Assembly: GCF_942548115.1 (NCBI RefSeq)
Contig: NZ_OW824151.1
Coordinates: forward strand, 2,666,001 to 2,730,000
Length of the DNA: 64,000 nt
Direction: 5' to 3'
Origin: Aeromicrobium sp. Leaf245
GTDB lineage: Bacteria > Actinomycetota > Actinomycetes > Propionibacteriales > Nocardioidaceae
Made by a program: the position numbers and the translations under genes. The notes beneath the pieces are model-generated. The model was not told where the DNA came from. It saw only the letters and a list, made by a program, of their open reading frames with translations, and made no database searches. Positions 35,837 through 43,908 of this stretch are shown here, one piece after another (position 1 is the first letter of the stretch; each line of letters opens with the position of its first letter).

Positions 35837-37759
35837 TCAAGCCAGCGGCGTGCGCGAGAGCTGGAGCAGCAGCTCCCCGTTGCTCCCGGTCGCACCGAGC
35901 CGCTCGGCCACGGCGTCGAGGGCCTCGCGCGGCTCGCGACCGGCCAGGGCGCGACGCAGCCCGGCGACGATCTCGAGCTCCTGCGGGTCGAGGAGCAGCT
36001 CCTCGTGGTGGGTCCGCGAGGCGATGACGTCGACGGCCGGGAAGACCGTCCCGCGGTCGTCGACGACGAGCCGCAGCGTGCTGTTGGCCGCACCGTCGAG
36101 CTCCTCGAGCACCGTCTCGTCCACGGCCGAGCCGGTCTCGACGAGGGCGGTGGCGACGATGGTGAGCGATCCACCGTCCTCGGCGTTGCGGGCGGCCCCG
36201 AAGAGCGCCTTGACCGGGTGCAGGGCCGACGCGTCGACGCCCGCGGTCACCCGTCCGGAAGCCGGCGTCGCCTGGTGGTAGGCGCGACCGAGCCGCGTGA
36301 TGGAGTCCAGCAGCACCACGACGTCGTGACCGAGCTCGACCAGACGCTTGGCCCGCTCGACGGCGAGCTCGGCGACGATCGTGTGGTCGGTGGCCGGCCG
36401 GTCGAAGGTGGAGGCGATGACCTCGCCCTTCACCGCACGCTGCAGCTGCGTGACCTCCTCGGGCCGCTCGTCGACGAGCACCACCATGAGGTGGCACTCG
36501 GGGTTGTTCGTCGTGACGGCCTCGGCGGCCGCGCGCACGAGGGTGGTGCGGCCGGCCCGCGGCGGCGCGACGACGAGGCTGCGCTGACCCTTGCCGATCG
36601 GCGCGAAGAGGTCGACCAGCCGCGTCGTGACCAGCGTCGGGTCGGTCTCCAGGCGCAGACGTTCGTCGGGGTGCACCGGGGTCAGACCGGCGAACTCGAC
36701 CCGGCCACGAGCGTCCTCCAGGGGCATCCCGTTGACCGTGTCGACCCGCACCATGGGGTTGAACTTCTCCTTGCGCTCCCCCTCACGGGGCTGGCGCACC
36801 TGACCGGTGACGGCGTCGCCCTTGCGAAGACCCCACTTGCGCACCATCGACAGGGACACGTACACGTCGTTCTCGCTGGGCAGGTAGCCCGTGGTGCGCA
36901 CGAAGGCGTAGTTGTCGAGGATGTCGAGGATGCCGGCCGCGGGGACCAGCACGTCGTCGTCGGCGTAGGTGGGCTCGCCGTCGGCGCCTCGGCCGCCACG
37001 GTTGCGGCCGCGTCGGTTGCGGCGGCGACCACCGTTCTCGTCGTCGACGTCGTTCTGGCCCCGGTCGTTCTGGTTCTTGTCGTTCTGGCCCCGGTCGTTC
37101 TGGCCCTTGTCGCTCTGGTTCTTGTCGTTCTGGTTCTTGTCGTTCTGGTTCTTGTCGTTCTGGTTCTTCGCGCCCTGGTTCTTCGGTCCGCCGGAGCGCT
37201 GGGCATCGTCCTGGCCCTGCCCGCGGCCGCCCTGCTTCGGGCCGTCCTGGTTCTTCTGGCCGTCGTTCTTCTGCCCGTCCTGGTTCTTCGGGGCGTCCTG
37301 CTTCTTCGGGGCGCCCTGGGCCCGCTGGCCGTCACGCTTCCTGCCGTCCTGGTCCTGGGGAGCGCCCTGTTCGTGGGGGGCACCGCCCTGAGGGGCGTCG
37401 TCCTGGCCACGGCGGTCCTGCTCCTCGGTCGGCGTCTGCTCCGTCGCGGGCTCACGGCGCGCACCGGCCCGGGTCCGCGGTCCGCGCTCGTCCTTCGCCT
37501 CGACTGCGGGAGCCTCGACCGGTGCGGCCTGGACCGCGCTGGTGGCCGTCTCGCCACGGGCCTGCTTGATGGCGTCGATCAGCTCGCCCTTGCGCAGCTT
37601 GGCGGCGTCGGCGATGCCGAGACCGGACGCGATCTCGCGCAGCTCGGCGAGCACCTTGCCGCCGAGCGCGCCGCCCGCACGGCGGGCGGGCTTGGTGGTC
37701 GGTTCAGCCGCGGCACCGGAGGTGTCGGGCGCAGCCTGGTCGTTCGGGGAGTCGGTCAC
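35837..37759 (-). CDS. rho: Transcription termination factor Rho (divergent active site)
   Basis: This 640-residue Rho has an N-terminal segment with a Rho-N fold (ELREIASGLGIADAAKLRKG, about 40-70), a long disordered Asn/Gln/Asp/Lys/Arg-rich insert (about 85-265), an RNA-binding cold-shock domain (GILDILDNYAFVRTTGYLPS) and the RecA-like motor. Walker B VVVLLDSITRLGRAY and the catalytic Glu in LVDERPEEVTQ are normal. The Walker A region reads APPRAGRTT, so both lysines of the usual PPKAGKT are Arg (401 and 404), and the usual EKRVFP arginine-finger site reads RGTVFP (Thr571). GTG 37759 is preceded by CAGGAAG. The locus (thrB upstream) is the canonical one. Confidence 0.93.
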   Translation of the reverse strand: MTDSPNDQAAPDTSGAAAEPTTKPARRAGGALGGKVLAELREIASGLGIADAAKLRKGELIDAIKQARGETATSAVQAAPVEAPAVEAKDERGPRTRAGARREPATEQTPTEEQDRRGQDDAPQGGAPHEQGAPQDQDGRKRDGQRAQGAPKKQDAPKNQDGQKNDGQKNQDGPKQGGRGQGQDDAQRSGGPKNQGAKNQNDKNQNDKNQNDKNQSDKGQNDRGQNDKNQNDRGQNDVDDENGGRRRNRRGRNRGGRGADGEPTYADDDVLVPAAGILDILDNYAFVRTTGYLPSENDVYVSLSMVRKWGLRKGDAVTGQVRQPREGERKEKFNPMVRVDTVNGMPLEDARGRVEFAGLTPVHPDERLRLETDPTLVTTRLVDLFAPIGKGQRSLVVAPPRAGRTTLVRAAAEAVTTNNPECHLMVVLVDERPEEVTQLQRAVKGEVIASTFDRPATDHTIVAELAVERAKRLVELGHDVVVLLDSITRLGRAYHQATPASGRVTAGVDASALHPVKALFGAARNAEDGGSLTIVATALVETGSAVDETVLEELDGAANSTLRLVVDDRGTVFPAVDVIASRTHHEELLLDPQELEIVAGLRRALAGREPREALDAVAERLGATGSNGELLLQLSRTPLA

Positions 37760-37945
37760 GTGAGAGCTTCCTGGGTGGGAGGGGCGCCGGGCACTCTCCC
37801 GGCGAAGACCGGGGCACCACGGCCACCCGCCGACGGCGGGTGATCGAACAACGGTGTCGGGGAGCGGACTCCACACCGACGATCGTCACTCTAGCAGCGC
37901 TGCCGGTCCCCGGCGTCCTGCCCCGATCACGCGCTCCCGTGCGGG

Positions 37946-38836
37946 TCAGGGGGCGTCGACGACGTGCGCACCTCGGTCCGCGACCTCGACCTCGAGCACG
38001 CGCCAGCCGTCGGGGCAGGCCTGGGCGACACCACGCGCGAAGGCGAGCACGGTGGGCCCGGCACCCGAGATGACCGCCGGCACACCGTCGACGCGCAGGC
38101 TCCGCACGAGCTGGTAGGAGTCGGGCATCGCGGACGCCCGGTACTGCTGGTGCAGGAGGTCCTCGGTGGCCGCCGCGAGCCGCTCCGGGGCCTGGGTGAG
38201 CGCCGCCACCAGCAGGGCCGCACGCCCCGCGTTCGCGGCGGCGTCGGCGTGGGGCACGGCGTCGGGCAGCAGGCCGCGAGCCGCCTCGGTGGACACCGGG
38301 CTGTCCGGCACGAAGAGGGTGACGGGGACCGCGACGTCGAGGCGGAGCGCCTCGGCGGCGAACCCCTCCGTCCAGGCGATCGTCAGGCCGCCCAGCAGCG
38401 CGGCCGCCACGTTGTCGGGGTGACCCTCGAGGTCGTGGGCGAGCTGCAGCGTGGCCCGGTCGTCGAGCACCTCGACCCCCTCGACGAGGGCCTTCGCCAA
38501 CACGATGCCGCCCACGATCGCGGCGGACGACGAGCCCATCCCGCGTCCGTGGGGGACCACGTTCCGGCAGGTGAGTCGAAGGCCGGGACGCCTCAGCCCC
38601 ATGAGGTCGAGCGCGGCGTCGAACGACCGGACGACCAGGTGTCCCGCGTCGCGGCTCACCTCGTCGGCACCCTCACCCTCGACCACGATCTCGAGGGCGT
38701 CGCCGGGCAGCACCTCGGCGGTCAGCTCGTCGTGCACGTCGAGGGCCAGGCCCAGGGCGTCGAAGCCCGGCCCCAGGTTGGCGCTGCTCGCCGGGGTGCG
38801 CACGGTCACCGGGCGGTCGACGAAGGGTGAGGTCAT
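37946..38836 (-). CDS. thrB: Homoserine kinase
   Basis: The 296-residue GHMP kinase phosphorylates homoserine for threonine synthesis. The ATP-binding signature NVVPHGRGMGSSSAAIVGG, the N-terminal SSANLGPGFDALGLAL and C-terminal ISGAGPTVLAF are present. It begins 7 nt after the thrC stop in the hom-thrC-thrB operon. Confidence 0.96.
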   Translation of the reverse strand: MTSPFVDRPVTVRTPASSANLGPGFDALGLALDVHDELTAEVLPGDALEIVVEGEGADEVSRDAGHLVVRSFDAALDLMGLRRPGLRLTCRNVVPHGRGMGSSSAAIVGGIVLAKALVEGVEVLDDRATLQLAHDLEGHPDNVAAALLGGLTIAWTEGFAAEALRLDVAVPVTLFVPDSPVSTEAARGLLPDAVPHADAAANAGRAALLVAALTQAPERLAAATEDLLHQQYRASAMPDSYQLVRSLRVDGVPAVISGAGPTVLAFARGVAQACPDGWRVLEVEVADRGAHVVDAP

Positions 38837-38843
38837 CGCGCCC

Positions 38844-39908
38844 TCAGGCCAGGCCGGCAGCGGCGGCGGCGTCGTGCACGTCGGCGTCGATCACGGAGTC
38901 GACCACCGAGCCGACGCCGGACAGCGCCGTCTCGACGTCCTTCAGGCCGTGGCCCGTCACCGTGACCGTGATGGTGAGACCCGGCTCGACCTCGCCCGCC
39001 TCGGCGGCGGCGAGGAGACCGGCGACGCCCGCGGCCGACGCCGGCTCGACGAACACGCCGTCCTGCGAGCCGAGCCTGCGCTGCGCGTCGAGGATCTGCT
39101 CGTCGTTCACGGCGTCGATGCGACCCCCGGAGGAGTCCCGAGCCGCCTCCGCGAGGTGCCACGACGCGGGGTTGCCGATCCGGATGGCCGTGGCGACGGT
39201 CTCGGGGCGGGGCACCACCGCACCGCGCACGATCGGTGCGGCGCCCTCCGCCTGGAAGCCCCACATGCGGGGGCGCCGCGTGGCGAGGCCGGCGTCGGCG
39301 TACTCGGTGAAGCCCATCCAGTAGGCGGAGATGTTGCCGGCGTTGCCGACGGGGAGCACGTGCAGGTCGGGGGCGTCGCCGAGCACGTCGACGATCTCGA
39401 ACGACGCCGTCTTCTGCCCCTGCAGACGCACCGGGTTGACCGAGTTCACGAGGGCGACCGGGTACTCCTCGGCGAGCCCGCGCGAGAGCTGGAGGCACTC
39501 GTCGAAGCCCCCACGGACCTGGATGACCTCGGCGCCGTGCATCACCGCCTGCGCCATCTTGCCGGTGGCGATCTTGCCGTGCGGGACGAGCACGATCGGG
39601 GTCAGGCCCGCCCGTGCGGCGTAGGCCGTCATGGAGGCCGACGTGTTGCCGGTCGAGGCGCACACCACGGCCTTGGCGCCCTCACCGACCGCGACCGAGA
39701 TCGCGGCGGTCATGCCACGGTCCTTGAAGGACCCCGTGGGGTTGTCCCCCTCGACCTTGAGCCAGACGTCGCCCTTGACGAGCGCCGACAGCCAGGTGGA
39801 GTGCACGAGCGGTGTCCCGCCCTCACCCAGCGTGATCACAGGGGTGTGCTCGTCGACCGGGAGCCACTCTCGGTACTCCTCGACGACTCCGCGCCACGGC
39901 TGTGCCAT
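38844..39908 (-). CDS. thrC: Threonine synthase
   Basis: This 354-residue PLP enzyme converts phosphohomoserine to threonine. The PLP lysine is in NPTGSFKDRGMTAAI, and the phosphate cup lies in LPVGNAGNISAYWMGF. It is the short, actinobacterial-type threonine synthase. It begins 13 nt after the hom stop. Confidence 0.96.
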   Translation of the reverse strand: MAQPWRGVVEEYREWLPVDEHTPVITLGEGGTPLVHSTWLSALVKGDVWLKVEGDNPTGSFKDRGMTAAISVAVGEGAKAVVCASTGNTSASMTAYAARAGLTPIVLVPHGKIATGKMAQAVMHGAEVIQVRGGFDECLQLSRGLAEEYPVALVNSVNPVRLQGQKTASFEIVDVLGDAPDLHVLPVGNAGNISAYWMGFTEYADAGLATRRPRMWGFQAEGAAPIVRGAVVPRPETVATAIRIGNPASWHLAEAARDSSGGRIDAVNDEQILDAQRRLGSQDGVFVEPASAAGVAGLLAAAEAGEVEPGLTITVTVTGHGLKDVETALSGVGSVVDSVIDADVHDAAAAAGLA

Positions 39909-39921
39909 CAGTGTGTTCCCT

Positions 39922-41241
39922 TCACTGGTCGAGACCCTCCACGCGCATGACCGAGGTGACGTCGCGCACCATGTCGAGCGCGCGCACGGCCTCGACCGTG
40001 GCGGCCAGGGCGGCGTCGTCGGCCTCGTGGGTCACGATGACGAGCTGTGCGTCGGACCCGTGGCCCTCCTGGCGGACCGTCTTGATGGAGACGTCGAAGC
40101 CGGCGAACGCGTCGGCGACGGACGCGAGCACGCCCGCGCGGTCGTCCACGTCGATCGACACGTGGTAGCGGGTGCGCGCCCGGCCGACGTCGAGCACCTC
40201 GAGGTCGGCGTGGGAGGTCTCGCCCGGGCCGTGCACGCCCTGGCGGCGGTTGCGCGCCACCGAGACGACGTCGCCCAGGACCGCGCTCGCGGTGGGCGCT
40301 CCCCCGGCCCCCGGGCCGTAGAACATCAGACGTCCGGCCGACTCGCTCTCCACGAACACGGCGTTGTACGCGCCGCGCACGCTGGCGAGCGGGTGGCTCT
40401 TCGCGATCATCGCGGGGTGGACACGCGCCGAGACGGCCGGGCCGTCGGGGGTCTGGATCTTCTCGCAGATGGCCAGGAGCTTGACCACGCAGCCCATCTC
40501 GTCGGCGGAGCGGACGTCGCCGGCGGTCACGTCGGTGATGCCCTCGCGGTGCACGTCGCCGATGGTGACGCGGGTGTGGAAGGCCAGCGAGGCGATGATC
40601 GCGGCCTTCGCCGCGGCGTCGAAGCCCTCGATGTCGGCGGTCGGGTCGGCCTCGGCGTAGCCGAGCCGCTGAGCCTCGTCGAGCGCCTCGGAGAAGCCGG
40701 CCCCGGTGGTGGTCATGGCGTCGAGGATGAAGTTGGTCGTGCCGTTCACGATCCCGAGCACCCGCTCCACGGCGTCACCGGCCAGGGACTCCTGCAGGGG
40801 GCGGACGATCGGGATGGCGCCGGCGACGGCGGCCTCGAAGGCGATGTCGCGCTCGGCCTTCTCGGCGGACTCGAACAGGTGGGCCCCGTCCTCGGCCAGC
40901 AGGGCCTTGTTGGCCGTGACCACGGAGGCTCCGTGCTCGAGTGCGGCGAGGATGAGCTCGCGGGCCGGCTCGATGCCCCCGATCACCTCGATCACGACGT
41001 CGAGGTCGCCCCGGGACACGAGCGCGAGGGCGTCGGTCGTGAAGAGGTCGGTCGGGAGGTCGAGGTCGCGGTCGCGCCCGAGCCGCCGGACGGCGATGCC
41101 GACGAGCTCGATCGGCGCACCGATCCGCCGGGCCAGCTCGTCACCGTCGCGGGTCAGCAGGCGTGCGACCTCGGAGCCGACGACGCCGCAGCCCAGCAGG
41201 GCGACCTTGAGGGGTCGGACGGCGGCGGGTGCGGTAGTCAC
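39922..41241 (-). CDS. hom: Homoserine dehydrogenase with C-terminal ACT domain
   Basis: The 439-residue enzyme reduces aspartate semialdehyde to homoserine. The nucleotide-binding GCGVVGSEVARLL, the VTANKALLAEDG segment and NGTTNFILDAMTTTG are conserved. Residues about 355-439 are an ACT domain (YHVSIDVDDRAGVLASVADA) expected to give threonine feedback inhibition. It heads the hom-thrC-thrB operon. The GTG start at 41241 is 6 nt after TAGGCT, suggesting a leaderless mRNA. Confidence 0.96.
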   Translation of the reverse strand: MTTAPAAVRPLKVALLGCGVVGSEVARLLTRDGDELARRIGAPIELVGIAVRRLGRDRDLDLPTDLFTTDALALVSRGDLDVVIEVIGGIEPARELILAALEHGASVVTANKALLAEDGAHLFESAEKAERDIAFEAAVAGAIPIVRPLQESLAGDAVERVLGIVNGTTNFILDAMTTTGAGFSEALDEAQRLGYAEADPTADIEGFDAAAKAAIIASLAFHTRVTIGDVHREGITDVTAGDVRSADEMGCVVKLLAICEKIQTPDGPAVSARVHPAMIAKSHPLASVRGAYNAVFVESESAGRLMFYGPGAGGAPTASAVLGDVVSVARNRRQGVHGPGETSHADLEVLDVGRARTRYHVSIDVDDRAGVLASVADAFAGFDVSIKTVRQEGHGSDAQLVIVTHEADDAALAATVEAVRALDMVRDVTSVMRVEGLDQ

Positions 41242-41247
41242 GCGGAC

Positions 41248-41253
41248 AGCCTA
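41248..41253 (-). promoter_or_regulatory. -10 box for leaderless hom-thrC-thrB transcript
   Basis: Minus-strand TAGGCT ends 6 nt before the hom GTG at 41241. The identical hexamer and spacing precede argS. Confidence 0.5.
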
Positions 41254-41322
41254 TCGGCGCCGCACCGCGCCCCGGGCCGCAGTGGGTCGCCGTGAGACCC
41301 GACCCCGCACGGACGGCCCCCG

Positions 41323-42723
41323 TCAGGAGGTGAAGCCGCGACGCAGGACCACGAGGGCGGCGACCGCACAGCCCACCGGGACCACGAAGGCCGCGAGCAC
41401 GGCGGCGCCCACGCCGTGGACCACGACGGACTCGAACACCGCCGACCCCAGCGCCAGCGCGGTGGACTCCGCAACGGAGTCGCTGGTCTGCAGCGACGCG
41501 CTGCTCGATGCCTGCTCCCCCGGCGCCGACCGCGACAGGACCTCGGTGACGAACGACGTCATCGCCGCACCCATGCCGAACCCGCCCACGGCCCAGGCCG
41601 CGACCACGAGCACGACCGGGACCTGCGGCAGCAGCACGAGGGGCACCGCCAGGATGCCCAGGCAGATGGCGCCGGCGCCGAGAGCGGCCCGACGCTGCGT
41701 GGTCGCCAGGAAGGGACCGAGGCGCTCAGGACGCGAGACGGCCCACGCGCCGGCGAACCAGGTGAAGGCGGCCACGGACAGCACGGCGCCTGCCAGGCCC
41801 ACCGGCACGTCGTGCAGGTCCACGAGGGCGAGCGGCACGTAGACCTCGGCGGCGAAGTAGGCCGAGGCGAGCAGGGACCTGGCACCCATGAGCGACGGCA
41901 GGCCCCGTCCGCCGGTCCAGGTCCGTGGCAGGACGAGCTGCCGGACCGCCCCCGCGAGCAGCACCGCCGAGCCCACGAGCAGGTAGGGCCACCACGCGAC
42001 CGCGCGCTGGCCGGCGACGGAGAGCAGGAGCACCGCACCGCCGGCCGTCGCGGCGGCCGCCACCGGGACACGTCGTGCGGCCGGACCGGCCCGGTCGGGG
42101 GTCTCGACGGCTCCACCGAGGTCCCGGACGGGCCGCCAGGCGACGGCGAGGCTCACGACCGCGAGGGCCGGGGCCATCAGGAAGACGGCACGCCAGCCGA
42201 GCAGGTGGGCGAGCCCTCCCGCGATGGCTGGTCCGACCACGGCCGGCAGCGTCCATGCGCTGGTCATGACGGCGAGCGCCCGAGGCCGCAGGTCGACCGG
42301 GTAGGCCCGCGCGACCACGACGTACAGACCGACGCCGATCGCCCCCATTCCCAAGCCCTGGACGGCGCGCCCGACGAGGAACCAGGTCATGGTCGACGCC
42401 GTCCCGCACGCGAGGAGCCCGAGGGCGAAGACCGCCACGCCCCCGGCGAGGGCCGGGCCGGGGCCGGAGCGGTCGATCCACGGCACCGCGACGGTGCGCG
42501 ACAGGATGCTCACGGCGATCGGCGCGGCGAAGGCGACCGCGTACGCGCCGAGCCCGTCCAGGTCCCGCGCCACCTCGGGCATCACCGTGATGACCGCCAG
42601 CGACTCGAAGGCCACCAGGAACGCCAGGGCGAAGAGCCCGACCGTCGTCCGGCCCAAGGGCCCCGTCCACAGCGCGACGGGCTTCCCCGTCGGCGCTCTC
42701 CCCACCCCTGCTCCGATCGCCAT
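41323..42723 (-). CDS. MFS drug:proton antiporter
   Basis: This 466-residue protein has 12 to 14 membrane helices of the major facilitator superfamily. LVGRAVQGLGMGAIGV and the antiporter-type motif C in WTLPAVVGPAIAGGLA indicate a drug:H+ antiporter. It is transcribed divergently from soxR, and a SoxR-box palindrome lies between the two, so it is probably induced by redox-cycling compounds. ATG 42723 is used; GTG 42738 would give a slightly longer form reaching nearly into the SoxR box. Confidence 0.85.
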   Translation of the reverse strand: MAIGAGVGRAPTGKPVALWTGPLGRTTVGLFALAFLVAFESLAVITVMPEVARDLDGLGAYAVAFAAPIAVSILSRTVAVPWIDRSGPGPALAGGVAVFALGLLACGTASTMTWFLVGRAVQGLGMGAIGVGLYVVVARAYPVDLRPRALAVMTSAWTLPAVVGPAIAGGLAHLLGWRAVFLMAPALAVVSLAVAWRPVRDLGGAVETPDRAGPAARRVPVAAAATAGGAVLLLSVAGQRAVAWWPYLLVGSAVLLAGAVRQLVLPRTWTGGRGLPSLMGARSLLASAYFAAEVYVPLALVDLHDVPVGLAGAVLSVAAFTWFAGAWAVSRPERLGPFLATTQRRAALGAGAICLGILAVPLVLLPQVPVVLVVAAWAVGGFGMGAAMTSFVTEVLSRSAPGEQASSSASLQTSDSVAESTALALGSAVFESVVVHGVGAAVLAAFVVPVGCAVAALVVLRRGFTS

Positions 42724-42738
42724 GCCCTGATGCAACAA

Positions 42739-42756
42739 CCTCGAGTATGGTTGAGG
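42739..42756. promoter_or_regulatory. SoxR operator
   Basis: CCTCGAGTATGGTTGAGG matches the SoxR-box pattern CCTCAA-N6-TTGAGG with one mismatch. It lies 16 nt before the MFS start and 22 nt before the soxR start, where it could control both divergent genes. Confidence 0.85.
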
Positions 42757-42778
42757 TCAAGCCGAGCGAGGAGACCTC

Positions 42779-43219
42779 ATGCGCCCGACCGACCAGCTCA
42801 CGCCCCAGGAGGTGTCGCAGCGCTCCGGCGTGGCCGTGTCGGCGCTGCACTTCTACGAGTCACGTGGACTCATCAGCGCCACGCGGACGAGCGGCAACCA
42901 ACGGCGCTACCGGCGCGAGGTCCTGCGTCGCCTCGCCTTCGTCCAGTTCTCCCAGCGACTGGGCATCCCCCTCGCGGAGGTGGGTGCGGCGCTCGAGACC
43001 CTCCCGGCCGACCGCACGCCCACCAAGCGGGACTGGGCGCGCCTCACGGCCCGGTGGCGCGAGGACATCGACCGACGGATCGAGCGCCTCCAGCGCCTGC
43101 GCGACGACCTCGACGGCTGCATCGGCTGCGGCTGCCTGTCCCTGCGCAGCTGCGCCGTCTACAACCACGACGACGAGCTCGCCGGGCTGGGGTCCGGACC
43201 GCACCGCGGTCTCGTGTGA
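42779..43219 (+). CDS. soxR: Redox-sensing MerR-family regulator SoxR
   Basis: The 146-residue MerR-family activator has the winged-helix domain (LTPQEVSQRSGVAVSALHFY), a dimerisation helix and the [2Fe-2S] cluster motif CIGCGCLSLRSC (C-x2-C-x-C-x5-C). Oxidation of the cluster by redox-active compounds switches on target promoters. Non-enteric SoxR proteins usually control pumps and oxidases directly rather than SoxS, which fits the divergent MFS gene and shared SoxR box. ATG 42779 follows GAGGAG. Confidence 0.95.
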   Translation: MRPTDQLTPQEVSQRSGVAVSALHFYESRGLISATRTSGNQRRYRREVLRRLAFVQFSQRLGIPLAEVGAALETLPADRTPTKRDWARLTARWREDIDRRIERLQRLRDDLDGCIGCGCLSLRSCAVYNHDDELAGLGSGPHRGLV

Positions 43220-43266
43220 CCGACGCGGCCCCTCCGTCGCCGATCGAGTCCTCCACTCACATTCCT

Positions 43267-43363
43267 CCCCCATCGGTGGATCCTCAACCGCAGACCGCCG
43301 TCTGCGGTTGAGGATCCACCGATGCGGGCCCTGATGTTGCGGATCCACCGATGACTCAGGGCC
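43267..43363. repeat. Perfect 25-bp palindrome with a third arm copy and nested inverted repeat
   Basis: Arms 43271-43295 and 43300-43324 are perfectly complementary over 25 bp around a CGCC loop. After one mismatch, three more pairs extend the stem (43267-43269 with 43326-43328). The sequence GGATCCACCGATG from the right arm (43312-43324) recurs at 43341-43353, and that copy is itself enclosed by GGCCCTGA (43327-43334) and TCAGGGCC (43356-43363). It follows soxR by 50 nt and could terminate it, but the extra copy goes beyond a simple terminator. Confidence 0.85.
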
Positions 43364-43395
43364 ACGATCGGGCCCGACGCCGTCCCGCGGTCGCC

Positions 43396-43401
43396 TACTC
43401 T
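43396..43401 (+). promoter_or_regulatory. -10 box for leaderless gene at 43408
   Basis: TACTCT is 6 nt before GTG 43408, which selects this codon over GTG 43402 and over the frame opening at 43351. Confidence 0.45.
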
Positions 43402-43407
43402 GTGCGC

Positions 43408-43875
43408 GTGTCCTCTCGATCCAGCCGCCTGAAGCGTCGACTTCGTGGGCTCGGGGCGATTCCCCTGGTGGGTCTCGTGACCATCGTGGTGGTCGCCGTG
43501 ATCCTGGTCTGGGCGGTGCTCGACGTGCGGTCACTCCTGGCCGACCGCCCGGCCACCGTGGCCGCTCCGGCGCAGGACACGACGGGGACCCGGGAGGCCA
43601 CCACCGCGGTCCAGGTCGCCGTCCGGGTGACGTTCTCGTCGGACGGACCGTTCACCGCCACGGTCGTGGACGCCGCGAAGAAGGAGCGGACGTTCACCTC
43701 CGCCGGCGAGGACGTCGTGTTCACCCGCGTCTACGAGGGAACGGGACCGTACGTGTTCGCGAGCGCCCAGACCTCGGCCGACGCCACGATCCGCTGCCGC
43801 ATCGACGTCGACGGCCGCAAGGCGTCGTCGAACGAGGAGTCCGGGCTCTACGCCCAGACCATCTGCGCCGACTGA
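43408..43875 (+). CDS. MmpS-like membrane-anchored protein
   Basis: The 155-residue protein has a basic cytoplasmic N-terminus, one membrane helix (about 17-40) and an exported beta-rich domain. The end IRCRIDVDGRKASSNEESGL followed by AQTIC resembles the C-terminus of mycobacterial MmpS transport accessory proteins (C-x-I-x-VDG...C), including the two Cys. No MmpL gene adjoins it. A TACTCT box 6 nt before the GTG suggests a leaderless mRNA. Assignment is by weak resemblance. Confidence 0.6.
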   Translation: MSSRSSRLKRRLRGLGAIPLVGLVTIVVVAVILVWAVLDVRSLLADRPATVAAPAQDTTGTREATTAVQVAVRVTFSSDGPFTATVVDAAKKERTFTSAGEDVVFTRVYEGTGPYVFASAQTSADATIRCRIDVDGRKASSNEESGLYAQTICAD

Positions 43876-43908
43876 CGGCTCGCCGCGACCCGATGACAGA
43901 CTGACGCG

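Noticed and set aside
37051..37180. Possible CRISPR-like array from regularly repeated 15-bp units
   Set aside because: The repeats are contiguous without spacers, keep the reading frame and encode the Asn/Gln-rich insert of Rho.
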